64,000 nt of DNA. It comes from Siphonodentalium dalli (taxonomy: Eukaryota; Mollusca; Scaphopoda; Gadilida; Siphonodentaliidae). The notes under the pieces are model-generated. The model saw only the letters and a program-made list of their open reading frames with translations, had not been told where the DNA came from and ran no database searches. Within the stretch, counting starts at the first letter, position 1. Each line of letters begins with the position of its first letter. A program made the position numbers and the translations under genes. Shown piece by piece: positions 12,539-23,900 of this stretch. Location of the stretch: assembly GCA_032622095.1 (NCBI GenBank), contig CP136068.1:182654796-182718795 (forward strand). Reading direction: 5' to 3'.

Positions 12539-13797
12539 TATATCAATAACAGCTAGTTGGGGTTGGAACCTCCAAGACAACATCAGGTCCCATAATAACT
12601 GTGCGCGATGAATTGGCGACAATGTTTTCCTGTAGTCGCACATTTTCCATAACAAAATTTAAAGCATGATGATGCTTGATGCATCAAACTGTTTCCTGGT
12701 ATCACAACACGGACTTAGTATCAATATCAGTGAGTCAGCCAAAGATAGTTTGATCTAAGAACATCCAACGAATAGTGTACTCCCGGTAATTTGTCGTAAT
12801 AACTTGACGATAACATGGCGAATGATGACAATGTCTCGCATCCACACGTTTCAATGAAAATTGATGAACACGGGATGAATTTATCCGTGTACTTGTATAG
12901 TTGGATATGTATATATGTGAGCATCCGTCACTGCGAGGCGTAAGTTCATTGTTTACGGTGTTGTTGTTATCGACATTGAAACTCTTGTAAATTACTCTGG
13001 TGCGTACAGTATATACTCTCATATAAATGCACATGTATGTGCGTTGAAACAATCAGAACACTGTCAACTGGACTGCACAGTTCAACTTCAAGTGTCAACA
13101 TTCTAGTAACACTGATACTAGCTAATATGTACATATTAGGCCTATGTTGTTGTTGTTATTGTTGTCAACAGCGGTTGGCATCGAAGTTCTTGTTAATTAC
13201 ACCTGTATCCTCTTGCGTCAGTAAATTTGTCAATATTTTGTTAGTCACAGCACCGTCATTTCTACAATAACTCTTGTCAGAGGATAATGAGGGCAGGTCA
13301 AACAACAGCTCGAAGAGGCAGCACGAACAAAACCCTTGTCACAATTTAGTGAAAATATCCATGATTAAACCGGTTTTCACACATTTAGAACTTGCTTGTT
13401 CACAAAGGAACCGAAGTCAGACCATCTTCACATCAGTGCACAAATGTACAGGTCGCATTTTGCCAGAAAAACAGTAGTTTGTATCGCGCAGCCGGTCAAA
13501 TTTTCAAAACATAGAGAAAGAAATTGGTGATTGCTAAAAGACATCCGACTTGAGAATAACGTAATTACGTACTTTAGATTAGACGGACCGAATGGATGCT
13601 GGATCATTGTATTGAATACAAACAATTAATACTATATATTAAATATCAGCAGAGTCAGATTCAGTCATATTGTATGGAGTCATTGCCGTATATAATATGA
13701 TCGCCGATAAATATACTATTCAAGTTTCGCGTCATAACTTGAAAAATCACGAAAATATTTAATTTAGACAATTTTCATGGGCACATATAACATAACG

Positions 13798-13895
13798 GTG
13801 TGGGGCCGTGAAACTGGTGGAACGGCGTGGGGCCGTCGGTTATGACGGTGGGGCCGTCGATTATGACGGTGAGACACCGTCGAACCGACGGTGAT
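13798..13895. repeat. GACGGTG/GGCCGTCG repeat, copy 1
   Basis: Three diverged units of a 21-23 bp motif (gccgtcgRttatgacggtgg) stand in tandem. The motif is itself partly palindromic (CCGTC...GACGG). A related copy lies at 15180-15242 and also begins with GGAACGGCGTG. Confidence 0.6.
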
Positions 13896-15179
13896 TTCTA
13901 ACTGTGTGCGCTATACACTTGGAAACTGCTGGGCCGATTGAACCCAAACTTGCTGTGTAAGGGTTAAAAGCCACAGGCAGTGCACTCAAATGATACAATT
14001 TAATAACTAAGATTTATTTCATCAAGTTGTTTGGGGACACGTCAGGACAAATGTTACATGTAAACTTGATTTTTTTATTGAAAAATAAACTAAAATAATG
14101 CGTAAGAATTTTTAACTTTTGAAGTGAAACAAATGCTCCCATTTCATTTTATGTCATTTCTCAAATTATGAAACAGTTTTGTTTTTCATTCTTATTTTAA
14201 GAATGTCAGGCAGATCATTTTCGGTTTATAAGAAATTTTCTGTTTTGAGCTATAAAAAGTTTCTTTGATATTCTATTGCAAGAAATATTATCTTGGTTTC
14301 TAGAATCCGTTTTCTTAAATTCCACGTATTTTCTTATTACAAGAAATATCAAGAAAAACGTATCGCCCGCATACTGATTTTTCTTCACCAACAAACAGTT
14401 GTCTTGGGATGAGAAAACGTATTCTTGTTTTGAGAGTATATTTCTTGTTTCCAGGAAAGTTTTCTAGACAAGATTTTTTTTTTGTAGTGTGATTTGCATA
14501 GGGTTAAATGAAACCTGCGCATATCTGTACCTGTGGATACATTGAACGCATGGGGCACAACAGTTGAAAGCCAAGTGACAACCTGATCAAATGAATGAGG
14601 TACAACTTCTCATGCTTCATTATTATTATTATTATTAAATTAAACTCAAATCCAGCATGCATTTTGGCTCTTTATTCCAAATTAGTGTATTACTGGGGGT
14701 TTACAATTAAAGGGACACATGACGTAAAAATAAACAAAAACAAATATCAGTTTAATAATAATAGGTATATCAAGTTTCAACATGCGTTGTGTACAAAAAA
14801 ATATGAAGAAGGCCGCTTGCCCTTTAGGTTACAATGGTGTAAATACTATAGGCAGCTCCCCCCCCCCGTAGTTGCGGGATGAGTATACAGTGTCACAGTT
14901 AAAACACTCTGGGCTGTCATTGGTTGCATGCATTAAAAGTAAACTGTTGACACAAATTCAAGTAATCATTTTCCAATAAACTTCATTTGCCAAGAGGCCC
15001 ATTCATTAAAGGTGAAGTCTGTTGTGGCTTTTTAGACCCTAGTTATGAAAACACGAAAATTTACGTTGTTTCCCTGCTAGACGATGTTGGTGTTTTATTG
15101 CAATTGGTAAGACTCCACAAGTGTCAAGCTCACATAATCCGAAGGCAGTTTGAACAGTTTCAATTTGACCTGTCAAACT

Positions 15180-15242
15180 GATGGAACGGCGTGTGGCCGT
15201 CGATTATGACGGTGGGGACGTCGGTTATGACTGTGAGACACA
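15180..15242. repeat. GACGGTG/GGCCGTCG repeat, copy 2
   Basis: Two units of the motif described at 13798, starting GATGGAACGGCGTG and ending GACTGTGAGACAC. Copy 1 has the same start (TGGAACGGCGTG) and end (GACGGTGAGACAC), so the two are boundaries of the same repeat family rather than chance matches. Confidence 0.6.
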
Positions 15243-15579
15243 TTGTTTTCATGTCGTTCAAACCAACTAGTGACGTGCTATGCTAGCTATTACCTTTGCT
15301 AACAAACGTGCCTAAAGTAATCTAAATGTCAAAAATTGATGGACATAACTCTGAAATATATCATAATCTGAACTTAAGAAATTAATATATTAACTTATTT
15401 ACAACTTTAATACATAATTATGTAATACCCGGGCCAACTCGCCAATGAATGCTGGGCCAGCTTGCCACAAAACTTCCTGGGGCGAGTGGGCCCTGGGCGA
15501 GTGGGCCCGGATAATTGGTCTTCTAATTTGGTTTGTTACATCAATACATTTGTTGATGTAACACAATAGAAAGAACAAT

Positions 15580-16005
15580 TAATGCAAGTTTAATGGTATT
15601 AAATTCTTCCCATCATTAATACTTTTGAAGAGCTTGATATTCAAGAAAATTTGAGGTCCTTAAATAAAATTAATGGCATCAAATTTATATGAAAATGGTT
15701 ATCTTTGTTTTGATGCTGTGTTCATGCCATTAAAGCTGAAGCTTTTAATGGCAGTATATCACTCTTTTACAGGAACTAATGAATTGTAAGGGCCTAAAGT
15801 GTAATCCACCAACAGTTTGGTGATATTTTAATGAATTTTATCAATAGTTTAATGATTTAACTGGATAAATTAATGAGTTTGTATCGATTTAATGGGGCTC
15901 CTTAAAAAAATAGTAAACAAAGATTAATGAGGTGATTTAAGGAATTAATGTACTTTTAATGACATTTTAAATGTATTTTAATGGGTTATGCCTCTAGTAG
16001 TGTAA
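15580..16005. repeat. TTAATG-rich AT repeat
   Basis: The words TTAATGG/TTAATGA and ATTAATG recur many times, with CATTAA in the opposite sense near 15610 and 15730. It looks like an old AT-rich non-autonomous element. I could not define ends. Confidence 0.3.
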
Positions 16006-17185
16006 CCCTTATGCACTGCGCGTGGTGTGTTTCAATTGTGTTTTAACCTGATTAGTTGCATTGCTATTTGAACATATATCATCAATTTCCACGTGACATA
16101 AATCGGAATGCTATCTACTATTATATTGCATGGGGATTGAGAATGGTATAATGCACCCTTCGTGCTATTTGTTTATATCGGTGTATAACATGTTATTTAA
16201 CATCCTTTAGTGAAGTGTTTCATTTAGTTATACGCAACAAAGACAAATATAGGCATATTATATTCAAAACGAATTGGGATGGTATTTATTAAAGACATAT
16301 TATGGACTTATTCGGCTGCGTGAAATATAGTCCAGTTAGTATAAGAGGAGCTATGCCAACTGGATGAGTGTACCATTCTACTAACATCGCCGAAAATCCA
16401 AGCACATCGACCGTACCATTCCATAGAAAACATCATCCGAACTACGATCAATTGTAAATAGTTATTTCTTTATTCAGGACGCAACTATTGGTGATAAACT
16501 AACGTAAACGAGTTCGCCACCAAGAGTCACGGCATTTAATTAATGTATAATCTTGGCGGTGCGTGTTGTCAACTTGGATATGATAATTGTAAAAAATAAC
16601 TAATTTTGGGCGAGATATTCTCCATTTCTATTTGATCACCCTACCGGTTGTCTTTTGTTTATAAAATGATGGGATTGAAAAAATTGTTGTTAAGGGCATT
16701 TCCGCCCCGATAATTTTGAGACATGTATATTCGATCGATATACAGTTTCATCATTGTGCAGTCTTTTTTCAATCCCGAAATATTTACTCAATTTCGATGT
16801 ATACACCAGATTTGTCGATGTTTTAATGACATTTGACCTGTTATCTTCTTTTCTGCTACATTATATACATAAAAATGCAAAAACAGAAAAGTTTATTTTT
16901 TCAAGACCGCTGTGGATGTTTCGACCGCACAATGGTGAAATTATATATCGACAGAATATACATGTCTCAAAACTAACGGGGCTGAAATGCCTTTAACAAT
17001 TTGTTTTCTTCAATCCCATCCTTTTATAGACAAAATACAACCTAAATCGGTTGAACAAGGAGAGGTGTTAACAATTAAAGCACCAGATAACTAGTTGTGA
17101 CTGACATGCAAAAAATAGGCAGACCGGATTTGGTCTGCATAATGTCACAGTCTGCCTAATGATGGTCAATGGTCCTCTTAGAATT

Positions 17186-17356
17186 AGGCAGACCTGATAA
17201 TTTGCATATTTCATATTACTTGAGGAATCACAAATTAGAACATTTAGAACAAAACTAGAGAAAGAGTGTTTAAAATTGAGCGGTTTTAAAGTTTTTTGTA
17301 TATGTCTGCCTAATGATGGTAATATGGTAATATCTGCCTAATGCTGAAAGCAGCCT

Positions 17357-17388
<32 letters not shown>

Positions 17389-17392
17389 TAGT
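17186..17392 (+). mobile_element. TTAGGCAGACC repeat, copy 1
   Basis: Shares with 61578-61830 the start TTAGGCAGACCTGA, the middle GAACAAAACTAGAGAAAGAG, TTTTAAAGTTTTTTGTATAT, GTCTGCCTAATGATGGTA and the end GCTGAAAGCAGCCTTATATA, followed by a TA microsatellite. GGTCTGCCTAA and TTAGGCAGACC occur repeatedly in both senses. Confidence 0.8.
17345..17392. repeat. TA microsatellite
   Basis: A TATATA run interrupted once by TG. The same repeat family at 61578 also runs into a TA microsatellite at the same place, so the microsatellite is part of the element. Confidence 0.85.
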
Positions 17393-17854
17393 TATGTAGA
17401 GTAAGCATTAGGAGGACAATTGACCAGCATTAGGCAGACCGCGAAATTATGCAGACGAAATCCGGTCTGCCTAATTTTTGCATACCAGTTACAACTAGTT
17501 ATATTGCGCTTTAATTGTTAACACCTCTCCTTGTTCAACCGATTTAGGTTGTCTTTTATCTATAAAATGATGGGATTGAAAAAATTGTTGTTTAAGGGAA
17601 TTTCAGCAGCGATAATTTTGAGACATGTATATTCGATCGATATATAGTTTCATCATTGTGCGGTCTTTTTTAAATCCCGAAATTTGTACTCAATTTCGAT
17701 GTATGTACCAGATTTCTCGATTTTTTAATGACATTTCGCCGGTTATCTCCTTGTTTGATGCATCCAATACATAAAAAATGCAAAAACGGAAAAGTTGTTT
17801 TTTGCAAGACCGCGCTGATGATATTTCGACTTTGAATTCAAGAGAGACTCATAA

Positions 17855-17887
17855 CCGGAAGTTGCACTGCATTCCAAAGATGGCGGC
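17855..17887 (+). promoter_or_regulatory. ETS site plus YY1-type motif at the start codon
   Basis: CCGGAAGT (17855-17862) matches the ETS/GABP consensus. AAGATGGCGGC (17877-17887) matches the YY1 consensus and overlaps the ATG at 17880. This pair is common in TATA-less promoters with a very short 5' UTR and supports a transcription start just upstream. The pairing is known for animal promoters; its use here is inferred. Confidence 0.5.
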
Positions 17888-17909
17888 ACTATCTTATGGG
17901 AAACGCTGT
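17880..17909 (+). CDS. Exon 1 (first coding, phase 0 end)
   Basis: ATG GCG GCA ... TGT encodes MAALSYGKRC and is followed by the strong donor GTGAGTAT. It sits in an ETS/YY1 promoter context and joins in phase with exon 2. Its link to the SET gene, across a 6.9-kb repeat-filled intron, is inferred from phase and the absence of any other candidate. Confidence 0.5.
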
Positions 17910-20900
17910 GTGAGTATAATTTGACACTATTGTTTACATAATATCAATATTTATTATGAAATAATGATCTATTTGAGTACTATTATTGCTCTAAAGTATA
18001 TAGGGCATTGAATGTCACACGACTGCCTCGTCGAGTAAATTTTCGGCTAAAGTTTCTTTTAATGACATTGACAAGGTTACACTGGACTGGTGACAGTCAC
18101 AGTAGCGGTAGTGTGAATGTTTTCCATAGGACTGTCAGCGTCACAGGCTCTGTCACAGCCCTTTTAATTCAGACTGTTTGGCTTCGGCAATCTGCTACGG
18201 CAACCCTTTATCGTGGCCCAGCTTGCTCCAGCAAATGGCTTCGGCATTGCTGATTGCCGTAGCCAATTATGAGGGCTGGGACTCAGTGCTACTGCTAAAG
18301 TTTTAGCGTATACTGTTGGTAATATAAATTATGGGTCCAAAAATTTTCTTTAAATCTGAAGAATTGATATTTGCGGAAACTTTTTACAAAAAAAAATCAT
18401 GTCTATCTAATAATGTAATAGGGAATTCGCTTAATTAAATTCTGCTGTTATGATGTTAGGCCCCTTCGAATACGGAATAGTGATGATCCGCTTCATCAAA
18501 GTTCATGTCGTCTAGAAATGATTCCTGTTTTTGTGTGTACCTTTTCCGGTTAATAAAATATCATCATGGCTTTTACATCCATCTTATCACAACATGGTGT
18601 CAGAAGTGAGCCATTTCTAAACGAAATGGACAAGTTTGAGCCTCCAGAGATGGTGTCGTTTGAAGGGAACGTATCTGGCAACTGGTCTAAATGGAAGCAA
18701 GAGGCTTGAAGTTGTAGAACTCGAATTCTTCTTGACAGCCACTGAGACTCTGACTCAGTCATTGAGCTGTTGAGTGAGCAGGTGAGAGAGACGGCGAAAG
18801 TAACAAAATAAAAACGTAAATCGTCAGCCCTGGGAATTAGCCTAGGCAATAGGCAATGCCTAGGTAAAAGCAGAGGCAAAATCAGTTTGCCTAGGAAATT
18901 ATATTGCCTAGGTAAAACAAGTTCATTGGGTTACTAAAATTGATTTAAGTGTCTATCAGAAATAGAACGTTTTTAGCCAAAATGACTTCCTTAAATCACT
19001 CGTTACATATATTGTCCTAAAATTGTTTCCATAGCACTGTGTCATTAATTAGCTACCCATAAGGGCGCTAGTTTTGGAGATAATTTGTGGAATGTATACA
19101 TGTATATGATGAGTAGTGGCCTGGAAATGTTCTCCAAAATAACTAAGCATTCAAGATTCAATAAGATTTATTTCATATTCAATATAATTGTAATATATAT
19201 ATAACAACAGGACCCCACGAAAAGTTTAACTTGTAAGGGCAGAGCCCTTATGCTTGTATAATTAGGTGTATATTGGGTGTATGTAGTGCGTATTTACAAT
19301 GTGTGTATTATCGTATTGAGATGGGCAAGAAGGGGTGAGGGTGGGGGCGGGGGGGGGGGGCGGGTTGTGAGATGGCGATTATAGTCATTTTTTGTATTTG
19401 TTATGCTTTATCTGGTAGCCAATATAATTATCTTGATGTCTTTATTCTGAGACCTGTGCAATCGTCTTGTTATATTCAAGAATGTTTGGAATACCAGTAT
19501 TTAAGTTGATCAATGAGTATGAACACTGCTCGATTTGGTTGAGGAATTGGTTAAAGGATTGCTATCCTGATGAAGCAACAAAACACTATCGGAAAGCCAC
19601 CCCTATTGTGATCACAATGATCCAAGTCCCATAACAATCGCGTAATAAATAAGCCTAGAAATAAATAAATAATACCCCCAACGGTTGTCGGCTATCTCCG
19701 TCGCAAATCCTCATATGACGTCAAATGAGTAAACTAATTAAAAACACGGAATCGGAGTCGGAGTTAATTGTGTCTACCTATATGACGTCATATGAGTGGC
19801 GATGGAAAATGCGGAATCGAGCGCGTGAGTGTAATGGAATTACTGCGGGGCATGGCATGTCAATAACATTGTGTACACGTGGTGAATTTTCAACGCCCGA
19901 TGAGTTATCTTCACTTGTGATTTGTCATAAGTGCTGCTTGGACAGTTATTGTTTTGACAAGAAATATAGAAGGCCGATTGAGCGGGGTAGATAACACTTT
20001 CGTGTCAAAAATAAAGCTTATAAAAACACGAGCCGACATGTGAACTCTATTCGGGTGCGTGTTCACGATGTTGTTTTAATTTTCCATATATATGCCCCGA
20101 TTGTCCCGTATTTACAATTCATTCGTGACAATGCCAAATAAATGCAGTGTTTTCGGCTGTGGCCGGTATAGTGACTCTCAATTAGGTATAATTCTGCATT
20201 CATTTCCAAACGACGTTCGTTTACGTGACATTTGGTGGGATTTCTGTGGGAAACCCGTTACTCAAAATCAGAAACTATTGAAGTAGTTGCCAACGAAATA
20301 GTCCTGAATTTGTTCCGTCCACTTCGAAAAAATGTGTTTTGAGCACAACGCGAATACACTTGGCCCGAACAGTGGCTACCGACGACAACTCAGAGGAAAT
20401 GCAACCCCCACGTTAAACAAATGGACCACCGACGAGAATGCCATCCCAAGAAAAACGTCAACTCCCGTAAAGAATATAAATTTGCCGGAGCTTCCAGTCG
20501 TGAGTATATCCAATCGAACCTATCGCTAAAAAGCCAATACATATACCAAATAAAGAGCGTTTCATTTGACGAGTCAGTCATGGTTACGAATACATACCAT
20601 TGCAGTTAAAGTGGGGAGTATATTGATGAATAATTTAGTAAAGTATTCACGATGACAACTCCAGTCCCCATTTTCCTTCACTATGACTCAATAAAGAGCG
20701 TTCCATGTTAAGAGTATTCCTTATATGGTGCGAATAAAAAGAGTTTAATAAACCGGAAATTGCTACGACTTTGACGGATATATAAAGCATGTATATCGCA
20801 AGTTCGTGTGCATGTATTTACGTGTATTGGTGTAAACAGTAAATAATCACGATGACAACTGTTCTAAGTCGAGTCCCAATTTTCCTTTACCATGACTAAA

Positions 20901-23900
20901 TAAAGAGCGTTCACTGTAAAATAAATCACAGATGAAGACTTTTGATATATTAATAAGTATATTCTACCACGATGTATAAATAAATTATCGTATATTATTT
21001 CGGTTTTACGGTCAGTTATCTATATAAACATGTGCTCGTGTTTCTCTTTTTTTCGTTACCGGAATAGTCAAATTATATTATATATTCATATAAAGATTGC
21101 ATATATGCGAAGACTTGCACAGTTAATACTAATAGACAATTATCATATCGTAAACATTCCAGAGTCCAGATCCTACGTAAAATGCGGCATGGCTTTATAA
21201 TAACAACACATCGCGATACATATAATAATAACACGCTAAAGACGTTTAATTGTGAGAACACGATGTATTTGCATTCACAGTGTTCTCCCATTATGCAACA
21301 AACGTAAAAAGCCGCGATGGAATTCATGATCGCTTTGCGCGTGCAAACTTATGGTATCTATGCGTTCTCAATGAGTTACCACGTTGTCGATCATGTGACT
21401 ATGCTTCTGTTTACACGTGACAATCATGTGATGTGGCCGATGATCACGTGACTCGTCTACAACACAAAATCTTCGGCTAACTTCGGAAATTTTTTTAATC
21501 GTTATAAACAAACGATTAGCGGCCGAATATTAGATTACATGCGCATAATGGACATTTTATGTATATATTATCGGTATATTGAAAGAAAATACTAATTTTT
21601 TTTCAGGATCATATTCCTTTAAGGTTATAAATAATTTGATTAATTTTGCACTGTTGTTCAGATGAGTGACTCGGTATTTACCATGCGGTATCGGTATCAG
21701 CGTAATACCGATTTACCGTACCAAATCAAAACTAAAAATAACGTATTTTCGGTAATGAAATTATTCATGTGTTACCAGCGTATGTGCGTGCCTTGTCACC
21801 GTATATAAGCAACGAGAATCAGATAATTATGATAACTCAGTGTAACAAGTCGGTACAACATGTATTAGGCTATTGCAACGTTGTTACATAAAAGGCACAG
21901 CTGCCCAGCGGCATCTGTGATCTTTACGACATCTTAATGACAATGTAACTAACACCATGACGTTTGACTACTCGTCGCTGGATCCTTATGTGTCAATTTT
22001 TCGGAATCCGTGCAAACTGGAAAATGCATGGGTAACTCGGTACAGGCCAACACAGTCTGTTCCATGAAGCATGTGTTATGTGGGGTCCCCGTGCACACCA
22101 AATTGAAACCCCCCACATGTTACTTTATAATTTTCACGTAATGCAATAACGATTTGGTATACGCATTGCAGAATTTTTTATACAACCTGATCTTGTCAAT
22201 TGCAAATAGCACCTCTTCTCGGAAAGTTGTGCACATATATGTCAGTACAAATATGATTGTATTCTACTATAAATTAAACATATATACTTGCCAGTAGGGT
22301 TGAAACGATTAATCGACTAGTCGTAGACGATGCTGAAATGTCAGAACGTCGACTCTGAATTTTGCCGTCGACTAGTCTGAACATAATGTATTAGTTCCAT
22401 GTATAACGTTTTCAAGATCGATTCCGACATAAACGGTGTTAACGACGCGTAAGTTACGGTAAGTATAATGTTTGGTGGCACCCAGAATTGACAGTGTTAC
22501 TAGTATAGACACACACGGTGACCCGACTATTAATTGAAAGAATGAAATTGACAACACAATGTCTCGCTTGTCGTTTGAGGTCAAAGACATCACTGCGACA
22601 TGATGGCAATGATTGACGCAGCTTTATCATTTGTCGGAGACCGCTTTGATCTAGTCACTGTGTATATTTCAATTGATCAATTGAAGGTCGCTTAGGGTGA
22701 CGTCATCATTGCTACCGTATATAAATTATACTGACATTAAGAAATGGCTATCGTATTCTACAACATAGCCTATTCTATAGGGCGTATTTAGTCGGAACAT
22801 TAAAGGTACTCAATCCGATAAAACTCCTCTCAATTACTATTTCAATGGCTTCGGGGGTCTCACCCCCCCCCCAACTTTGGTCAAAATTTTCAACAGTTGG
22901 AAATTTCATACCTGCCAATACATTAGTTGGAAATTTCACCCTAACAGTAGGTTGAAAATGTTCTTGTAGTTTGAATTTCAAACAAGTTCTTGGGGGGAAT
23001 TAATTGTTTTTGGACAAATATTTGCAAATTTTCTTATTTTTGGTAAAATTTTTGGACTGAAATGGTCATCAGTTGGAAATTTTCCAACCTCAGGGGGGGT
23101 GTCAGGTTGGAAATTTCCAACAGTTGGAAAGCTTGTGTCCTGGTCCCTCCGCCATGTCAGTCAAAAACTGCTAGTTAATTTAAGAAAACAATATTGTCAT
23201 ACATTTGGTCAACATTGTCATTGGAATTGTCATCAGTTGTAAATGTTCCAACCTAAGTGGAGATTTGGAAATTTCCAACTGTAGGAGGGCTTGAGGCTAG
23301 TCTAGATGCTAGGAATTTGCGATGTTCTTGTTCAGATTACAACATTTTCTCCCCTGTGGCTAATTTACAAAAATGCTAATAAGTTTAACAATGTTGTACT
23401 GTATTTGGTCAAATTTATGGACTGAAATGGTATTCAGTTGGAGAATTGTCCAACCTGAGGGGGAGTATGAGGTTTGAAATTTCCAACACTATAGGAAAGC
23501 TGCAGTTGAGGCCAGTCCAGATTCTAGGATTTGCGATTTTCTTGTTTCAAATTTCAAAATGTTCTCACACCTGGCGAACAGCCGTGGTAAGCCTGGTGTT
23601 TCGCGGTCTCTTGCCTGTAGGCCTGTGATTCTGTATGGAATTAAATGTGTAAAATATCTGAATGTTCTCATACTGGGAATATATAACCATGGTTTATGTA
23701 TATATGGGAAATTAGGCCTAAGAGCACTGAGATCCAAGGGGGGGGGGGTGCAAATGGAATTATGCAAAACTTGTGGTCGGTCTGATTCTGATTCAGGGAG
23801 GGGGTGGTGCAGTTGGACACTCCCCGAACGGAAACCCTCTAGCCACGTCCCTGTCGGCGCCATCCATGAATTTCTAATCAAAACTAATTGGATGCGGAAA

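Larger units (their letters stand above)
10985..14494. mobile_element. Possible 3.5-kb DNA element with CACTACAAA ends
   Basis: The left side reads CACTACAAACAAATATTTTC, and the reverse complement of the right side near 14494 reads CACACTACAAAAAAAA then TCTTGT. Both ends lead into several hundred bases dominated by AAGAAA/TTTCTTGTTTTC words (10985-11640 and 14200-14490). The interior includes a separate mariner-type MITE and shows no transposase. I could not find a convincing target-site duplication, so the two ends might instead belong to two related elements. Confidence 0.35.
12541..15579. other. Non-coding stretch with scattered repeats
   Basis: No exon was recognised. It contains the 13800 and 15181 GACGGTG repeats (listed separately), the AAGAAA-rich block near 14200-14490, a C run at 14861-14869, and a hairpin at about 15532-15563 (TTGTTACATCAA ... 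TTGATGTAACA). Open frames here are short and carry no family features. Confidence 0.4.
16640..17830. mobile_element. Foldback complex: three copies of one unit around a MITE
   Basis: A unit beginning aaaatgatgggattgaaaaa and containing GAGACATGTATATTCGATCG occurs forward at 16664-16915, inverted at about 16910-17080, and forward again at 17564-17825. The inverted and last copies form arms that continue inward through TTGTTAACACCTCTCCTTGT and TAACTAGTTGT into GGCAGACCGGATT, giving arms of about 240 bp (roughly 16905-17150 and 17440-17675). The centre holds a separately repeated segment (17186-17392). This is typical of a foldback element or nested MITEs. Confidence 0.75.
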
